Assembly: GCA_003482885.1 (NCBI GenBank)
Contig: DMXN01000007.1
Location: 1 to 18,441, forward strand
DNA from: Candidatus Moraniibacteriota bacterium
Lineage (GTDB): Bacteria; Patescibacteriota; Minisyncoccia; Moranbacterales; UBA2206
DNA: 18,441 bases
Reading direction: 5' to 3'
A program made the position numbers and the translations under genes. This document shows positions 13,835 to 18,441 of the stretch, one piece after another. The notes under the pieces were generated by a model that was not told where the DNA came from, ran no database searches, and was given only the letters and a program-made list of their open reading frames with translations. Position 1 is the first letter of the stretch, and every line of letters begins with the position of its first letter.

Positions 13835-14602
13835 ATGCAAAAATATATAAACAAAGTAATTCATGGCGATTGCCTAGAAATATTAAAAGGATTTCCAGAC
13901 AACTCTATTGATTTAATTTTTGCAGATCCTCCCTATTATTTGCAACTGCCAAAAGGCAAAAGATTAAAACGAGCAAACGGAACCGAAGTTATTCCAGTTG
14001 ACGATGAGTGGGATAAATTTGAAAGTTACGAGGATTATGATAATTTTACAAAAAACTGGCTCAAAGAAAGTCAAAGAATATTAAAACCAACGGGAACAAT
14101 GTGGGTTATTGGAATGTATCACAATATTTTTCGTGTTGGTACAATTATGCAGGATTTGGGAATTTGGTTTTTAAATGATGTTATCTGGGTTAAAACTGAC
14201 GCCTTGCCGAATCTTAATGGACGAAGATTTACAAACAACCACGAAACTTTGGTTTGGGCTGTGAAAGATAAAAATTGTAAAAACTATACATTCAACTATG
14301 AGCAAATGAAAATAATGAATGGCGGAAAGCAAATGAAGGATACTGATTGGGTCTTTGGTCTATGCAGAGGAAACGAAAGACTGAAAGACGAAAATGGAAT
14401 AAAGGCACATCCAACACAAAAACCACTCAAGCTAATTCAACAAGTGATATTGGCAGCAAGTAAAAAAGACGATATTGTTTTAGATCCTTTTTTGGGAAGC
14501 GGTACAACCGCTTTCGTTGCAAAAGCATTGGGCAGAAATTGGATCGGAATTGAAAAGGAAAAAAAGTATGTTGATTTGGCAAACTATAGAATGCAAAAAT
14601 AA
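13835..14602 (+). CDS. DNA methyltransferase, beta class (N6-adenine or N4-cytosine)
   Basis: A 255-aa enzyme of the CcrM/HinfI/YhdJ group. Catalytic ADPPYY comes first (30-35) and the AdoMet-binding DPFLGSGTT second (217-225), the reverse of the D12 enzyme and diagnostic of the beta class. HPTQKPLKL just upstream of the FxGxG motif is also characteristic. DPPY rather than SPPY favours adenine as the target. ATG 13835 is chosen: it lies 4 nt after the preceding stop and the N-terminus reads VIHGDCLEIL as in the family. The frame is open back to an ATG at 13790, but that would overlap the D12 gene. With the nuclease and the D12 enzyme it forms a one-R two-M system, as in DpnII/MboI-type loci or systems for asymmetric sites. 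Confidence 0.9.
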   Translation: MQKYINKVIHGDCLEILKGFPDNSIDLIFADPPYYLQLPKGKRLKRANGTEVIPVDDEWDKFESYEDYDNFTKNWLKESQRILKPTGTMWVIGMYHNIFRVGTIMQDLGIWFLNDVIWVKTDALPNLNGRRFTNNHETLVWAVKDKNCKNYTFNYEQMKIMNGGKQMKDTDWVFGLCRGNERLKDENGIKAHPTQKPLKLIQQVILAASKKDDIVLDPFLGSGTTAFVAKALGRNWIGIEKEKKYVDLANYRMQK

Positions 14603-14610
14603 AAAATTAA

Positions 14611-14618
14611 TTAACTAA
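14611..14618 (+). repeat. Right copy of TTAACTAA flanking the R-M cassette
   Basis: Identical to 11858-11865. It lies in the 27-bp gap before the membrane protein gene. Confidence 0.35.
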
Positions 14619-14629
14619 CCAAAGTTAAA

Positions 14630-15577
14630 ATGACAAAAAAAGTGATAAAATTTTTCTTAAAACTCGCGATTAGTCTCGGATTTTCATATTGGGTGATTAT
14701 TAAAATTGAATGGACGGAGAGCTGGGAATATTTAAAACAAGTCCAAGCTTGGCAGATCGCGTTGTATCTTTTATTGGTTGTTGCCGGAATGTTAATCTCG
14801 GCGCACAAGTGGAAAATTTTAGCCAATCATAAAAATATTTACAATTCCTTTTTTGATTTTTTTAAATTTTATTTGACGGGATCGTTCGTAAATAATTTTA
14901 TGCCGTCTTTTATCGGCGGTGACACTTATCGCGCTTATCAAATCGGACGGGTGGAAAAAAAATATGCCGTCGCCGCTTCCACGGTGGTCATGGATCGTAT
15001 TACCGGTTTGATCGGAGCGACAATTTTGGCGCTGTTTTTCAGTTTATTGAATTGGAAAACGGTTTTAAAAAATAATTGGTTGATTTTTTTTAACGCGGTA
15101 ATCATTCTTTCTTTGTTTTTTGATATCATAGCGATGAAAGTCAGGGAATCGGTTTTTTTGCAGAAATTGTTTCGAAAATTTATTCCGGAAAAAATTCGTC
15201 ATTTTTTCAATGAATTGGATGCGTACAGAAATGATCATGGCGTACTCGGGCGGGCAATTTTCTGGGGGTGCCTGTTCGCGCTCATCGGCGTAGCGTTGGC
15301 GAATTTTGTTTTATTAAAAGCCTTGGGCGTTCAAATAGGTTTTTTGGATTTTCTTTCGGTGATTTTTTTAATCACAATCGTTTCGTCCATCCCGATTACA
15401 ATTAACAATATCGGTCTCAAAGAATGGGCATTCGTAACTTTTTTCGGACTTTTCGGCGTCAACAGCTCCTTGATTATTATCGCCGCCATTCTTAGTCGCT
15501 TTTTGCAAATGGCGCTAAGTTTTTCCGCCCTGCCGATGTATTTAAAAAGCCGGAAAAAAATGGATGAAAAATTATGA
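14630..15577 (+). CDS. LPG-synthase-type (UPF0104/YbhN-like) integral membrane protein
   Basis: A 315-aa protein with about seven or eight hydrophobic segments. The family hallmarks are NNFMPSFIGGDTYRAYQIGR (about 88-107) and MDRITGLIGA, with ITINNIGLKEWAF near the C-terminus. This is the flippase-like transmembrane domain found alone in many bacteria and, fused to a catalytic domain, in MprF lysyl-phosphatidylglycerol synthase. No aminoacyl-transferase domain is present, so a transport or flipping role for a lipid-linked compound is more plausible than lipid aminoacylation. In content it belongs with the PAP2 and glycosyltransferase genes, from which the R-M cassette separates it. The next gene starts 10 nt downstream, suggesting co-transcription. 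Confidence 0.85.
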   Translation: MTKKVIKFFLKLAISLGFSYWVIIKIEWTESWEYLKQVQAWQIALYLLLVVAGMLISAHKWKILANHKNIYNSFFDFFKFYLTGSFVNNFMPSFIGGDTYRAYQIGRVEKKYAVAASTVVMDRITGLIGATILALFFSLLNWKTVLKNNWLIFFNAVIILSLFFDIIAMKVRESVFLQKLFRKFIPEKIRHFFNELDAYRNDHGVLGRAIFWGCLFALIGVALANFVLLKALGVQIGFLDFLSVIFLITIVSSIPITINNIGLKEWAFVTFFGLFGVNSSLIIIAAILSRFLQMALSFSALPMYLKSRKKMDEKL

Positions 15578-15587
15578 ATAAAAAACT

Positions 15588-17831
15588 ATGTATAACAAGA
15601 AAAATCGAAAACAAAGAATAATCCAAAGATTTTTTTTGATTGTTTGTTTTGCAAGCTTAGGATTGTTTGCAATTAAAATTCCCGTTTTTGCCGTGCCGAC
15701 AATCAATGGCGTCAGCGGGACGATTGAAAATGATGCGAGTGTGACGGTTAGCGGGGGAAGCTTTGGCAGTCATAGTGCAATCGGTAATATTGAATGGCTT
15801 GGCGACAACATCGATGCAGGCGTAAACGGAGTAGCTTTTACGAAATCTGGATGGACGAACAACGCTGACTCGTTGGTAAATACGCAGGTGGATTATGACT
15901 CAACGCAGAAACATTCCGGATCAAATGCATTAAAAGCGAATTGGACCGGTGATAAATATGACTCATTAATTGTTTATGATTCCGGATCGACATTTACTTC
16001 TGCCTTTGTTTCTTTTTGGGTGCGATTTAATCCTGTCGTTGGTGGAAGTTGTTCGCAGTGGAAAGCTTGGAATCTAACCAGTAATTCTACAGGGTTCGGT
16101 TCAACGAACGATATCAGTTTTACTAATAATCAGTGGTACAGTACGGACTTATCTGAATGGTGTAATTTGCAAAAGTTTTTTTTTCAGGTTAATGGAGGTA
16201 GTACTACTGGACCAGGAGGAAATATTAGTCCGTCGTTTCCTATTGATACATGGTTTAAAGAAGAGGCGTGGGTAGTGAAGGCTTCTGCGCCAAATACAGC
16301 AGATGGTACTTTTATAGTTCGATATTCTGACGGATCGACAACCTATAATACTTATAACGGTACTGCAGGCTATATATCTCATATGGCAGGAGCAAACGAA
16401 TGGCGCTATTTTGCTTTTGGGAAATACTGGGGGAATGTGGACATAGGGGTCAACAGAAATGCTTCTGCTTGGTATGACGACATTTACATTCAAGTTGGAA
16501 CCCAGGCTCGTGTTGAATTATGCGCAGAATCCGCATGGATAAATCGCAAACATTGTGAAATTCAACCTCCCGCCGCTTGGTCGGACACTTCCGCCACCAT
16601 CACATTTAACCAGGGCAGCTTCAATAACGGCAATACGGTTTATCTCTATGTCGTAGATGCCGATGGCAATGTTAACGCCAATGGATACGAATTAACTATT
16701 GGCGGAGAAGTTGGCGACTCCACCCCTCCCATCATCACCGCATTCACCATTCCATCAACTTCAACCTCATTAACCGTGTCCATTTCCAGTTTTACTGCTA
16801 CTGATGATACGGCAGTGACCGGTTACAAATTAACCGAATCCGCTACCGCTCCCGAAGCGGGAGCAGCCGGTTGGACTGAAACCGCTCCAACTTCTCATAT
16901 TTTCACCACCGAAGGTTCAAACACTCTCTACGCATGGGCGAAAGATGCCGCGGGAAATGTTTCGACCAGTTTGAATGATTCAGTGACCATAACTTTGCCA
17001 ACCTATACTATCGGCGGAACAATCAGCGATTTAACAGGAACAGTGATTCTTCAAAACAATGCCGGAGATAATCTTTCTTGTTCAGCTACGGGAAGTTTTA
17101 CTTTTGCTACTGCTCTACATTCCAGTGACGCTTATGCCGTTACAGTTTTAACTCAACCAACCGGTCAAACCTGTGCTGTTTCCAGCGGATCGGGAACGGT
17201 GGCATCGGTCAATATTACTAATGTTTCAGTAAGTTGCGCTGACAGCGCCGCTCCGACTGTTCCATCTAATCTAATTGGATCCGCTAGCTCTTCTTCTCAA
17301 ATAAATCTTTCATGGGGAGCATCCAGTGATCTGAATTTAGCCGGTTACCGAATTTACAGAGACGGATCGGCGATTTCCACCACTTCCGGATTGACTTTTT
17401 CCAATACCGGACTCAGTCAAAGCAATACCTATAATTATTGGGTAACCGCTTATGACAGTTATGGCAATGAATCAAATCGAGCGACTGTTTCTGTTCGAAC
17501 CAATGCATCTTCTTCATCCTCATCATCTTCCAGCAGTAAGAAAAAAAAGAAAAGCAGCAGTAAATATAAAATCAGCAATTCAATCAGCTCCGTGCCTTGG
17601 GGAGGAGTTATTACTCAATCCGGAAAAAAATTCACCAAAAATGGAAATGTCGCTCTCTATTTTTCCAAACCGGGAGGAGGATATTATCCGCCGAAAATTG
17701 TCAAAGCTAGCGCCACCGGATCTTTTTCCGTTTCCGCTAGAATTTACAAACCGAAAGGAACTTATAAGTGGTACGCGGTAAATTTGGCGACAGGAAAGAA
17801 GACGGGGACAAAGAGTTATAGGATTAGATAG
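15588..17831 (+). CDS. Large secreted multidomain surface protein
   Basis: A 747-aa protein. Residues 1-35 form a Sec signal peptide (basic start, hydrophobic core, cleavage after VFA). Residues 36 to about 340 are a beta-rich Trp/Tyr-rich region resembling a jelly-roll, carbohydrate-binding or polysaccharide-lyase-like fold, with four cysteines. Ig-like modules follow: one from TPPIITAF (about 379-471), then TIGGTISDLTGTVILQNN (about 474-549), a type widespread in secreted bacterial proteins. A fibronectin type III domain spans about 551-639. A low-complexity linker of ten Ser, five Lys and SSSK spans about 640-659. A basic C-terminal beta domain (about 660-747) has tyrosine/glycine repeats and ends KKTGTKSYRIR. 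No LPXTG or C-terminal membrane anchor is visible. It probably acts in adhesion or glycan binding outside the cell, by inference from domain type. No Shine-Dalgarno motif precedes the ATG. Confidence 0.8.
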   Translation: MYNKKNRKQRIIQRFFLIVCFASLGLFAIKIPVFAVPTINGVSGTIENDASVTVSGGSFGSHSAIGNIEWLGDNIDAGVNGVAFTKSGWTNNADSLVNTQVDYDSTQKHSGSNALKANWTGDKYDSLIVYDSGSTFTSAFVSFWVRFNPVVGGSCSQWKAWNLTSNSTGFGSTNDISFTNNQWYSTDLSEWCNLQKFFFQVNGGSTTGPGGNISPSFPIDTWFKEEAWVVKASAPNTADGTFIVRYSDGSTTYNTYNGTAGYISHMAGANEWRYFAFGKYWGNVDIGVNRNASAWYDDIYIQVGTQARVELCAESAWINRKHCEIQPPAAWSDTSATITFNQGSFNNGNTVYLYVVDADGNVNANGYELTIGGEVGDSTPPIITAFTIPSTSTSLTVSISSFTATDDTAVTGYKLTESATAPEAGAAGWTETAPTSHIFTTEGSNTLYAWAKDAAGNVSTSLNDSVTITLPTYTIGGTISDLTGTVILQNNAGDNLSCSATGSFTFATALHSSDAYAVTVLTQPTGQTCAVSSGSGTVASVNITNVSVSCADSAAPTVPSNLIGSASSSSQINLSWGASSDLNLAGYRIYRDGSAISTTSGLTFSNTGLSQSNTYNYWVTAYDSYGNESNRATVSVRTNASSSSSSSSSSKKKKKSSSKYKISNSISSVPWGGVITQSGKKFTKNGNVALYFSKPGGGYYPPKIVKASATGSFSVSARIYKPKGTYKWYAVNLATGKKTGTKSYRIR

Positions 17832-17845
17832 AAATGTGTTTGTAG

Positions 17846-17880
17846 TTTGTAGAGACGCAGCAGTGCTGCGTCTCTACAAA
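17846..17880. repeat. 16-bp-stem palindromic repeat (GTAGAGACGCAGC type)
   Basis: TTTGTAGAGACGCAGC (17846-17861) pairs perfectly with 17865-17880 around the loop AGT. It lies 14 bp past the surface-protein stop. The GTAGAGACGC...GCGTCTCTAC palindrome resembles a dispersed intergenic repeat familiar from several unrelated bacterial groups. No T-run follows on either strand, so a terminator role is uncertain, although its position suits one. Confidence 0.8.
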
Positions 17881-17942
17881 AGAGATTTAATCATGCTAAT
17901 CTTTTAATTAAGAAAATCATGGTTCAAGATAAACGCAAAAAT

Positions 17943-17971
17943 TTGTTATAAACGCGCTTTTGTTTTATAAT
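17943..17971 (+). promoter_or_regulatory. Promoter of the FtsA/PilM-like gene, leaderless spacing
   Basis: TTGTTA (17943-17948), 17-bp spacer, consensus TATAAT (17966-17971), 6 nt, then ATG 17978. Confidence 0.75.
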
Positions 17972-17977
17972 ATTGTT

Positions 17978-18441
17978 ATGGGAATTTTTTCTAAAATTTT
18001 AGGCGGAGGAAGATCCTTGGCGGAATATTATTTGTCGTTGGATATCGGCACGGAAATTGTTAAAGCCTTGGTGTTTAAAGTGGATTTGGAAAATGGCACC
18101 GGAATTGTCAAGGGAGTAGGCAGGGCAAGGCAAGGATTGAAGGATATGCATAGTGGAGCGGTTTCTGATATTTCCGGTGTGATTGAAAATTGCCGTCAAG
18201 CTATTGAAATGGCAAAAGCGATGGCGGGAGTAAAAAAAATCGAAAAAGCGATCGTAGGAATTGCCGGAGAATTAGTTAAAGGGACGACGACGACAGTGCA
18301 TTACGAAAGAATAAAACCGGAAATTAGAATTGATTTTCCGGAGTTGAAAAATATTATTCAAAAAGTACAATGGAAAGCGTTTGATCGCATTCGTCAGCAA
18401 TTGGCATGGGAAACCGGACACAATGAGATAGAAGTGAAGCT
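17978..18441 (+). CDS. FtsA/PilM-like actin-fold ATPase, 5' part only
   Basis: The first 154 codons of a gene that leaves the window. After a short basic/glycine N-terminus, YYLSLDIGTEIVKALVFKVD (about 17-36) is the phosphate-1 motif of the FtsA/PilM/MreB actin-like superfamily. GIVKGVGRARQGLKDMHSGA followed by 'VSDISGVIENCRQAIEMAKAMAG' and 'KAIVGIAGELVKG' matches the FtsA N-terminal region. FtsA tethers FtsZ filaments to the membrane; PilM works in type IV pilus assembly. The N-terminal part cannot decide between them; FtsA-like reads better. The nucleotide-binding C-terminal half is outside the window. The start is fixed by the -10 box 6 nt upstream. Confidence 0.75.
   Translation, partial: MGIFSKILGGGRSLAEYYLSLDIGTEIVKALVFKVDLENGTGIVKGVGRARQGLKDMHSGAVSDISGVIENCRQAIEMAKAMAGVKKIEKAIVGIAGELVKGTTTTVHYERIKPEIRIDFPELKNIIQKVQWKAFDRIRQQLAWETGHNEIEVK

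Overview
The window looks like a fragment of a low-GC, host-dependent-type bacterial genome, most likely Patescibacteria/CPR. This is inferred from the style of the proteins: a VanW-family exported protein, a compact PAP2 phosphatase, a TsaD with extra loops, a large Ser/Lys-linker surface protein, a short FtsA-like ATPase, many promoters placed right on the start codon, and almost no Shine-Dalgarno motifs. No rRNA, tRNA or marker gene settles the phylum. TGA acts as a stop (for example the ATGA overlap at 4316-4319), so this is not a TGA-recoded lineage.

Layout. (1) 1-5747 is an AT-rich accessory operon. It holds the remnant of a small XRE-type repressor split by a 205-bp MITE with perfect 20-bp terminal inverted repeats (127-331), then a 1307-aa phosphotransferase with one ATP-grasp domain and two phosphohistidine swivel domains, an HD phosphohydrolase and a histidine-phosphatase-family protein. 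The three intact genes are nearly contiguous and look like one pathway that adds and removes phosphate on an unknown substrate. (2) 5748-6399 carries no convincing gene; it is packed with hairpins and a decayed 49-bp direct repeat. (3) 6400-9982, minus strand, is core-like: tsaD and a PrsW-like membrane protease (3-nt gap), hsp20 with its own promoter and terminator, then vanW. (4) 10056-11823, plus strand: a PAP2 phosphatase and a family-4 glycosyltransferase, both envelope-related. (5) 11887-14602: a restriction-modification cassette made of a TdeIII-like nuclease and two N6-adenine methyltransferases of different classes (alpha/D12 and beta). It sits between the glycosyltransferase and a flippase-like membrane protein and is bracketed by an 8-bp direct repeat. 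(6) 14630-17831: an LPG-synthase-type membrane protein and a 747-aa secreted multidomain surface protein. (7) A 16-bp-stem palindromic repeat, then the 5' part of an FtsA/PilM-like gene that runs off the window.

The most striking signals are: a promoter architecture seen at five separate genes, in which the -10 hexamer ends exactly 6 nt before the ATG and so predicts leaderless mRNAs; the MITE that breaks the repressor and brings a candidate outward promoter facing the phosphotransferase operon; the double-swivel phosphotransferase with its HD and histidine-phosphatase partners; and palindrome/minisatellite DNA accommodated inside the tsaD reading frame. All functions come from reading motifs by eye; no database search was run.
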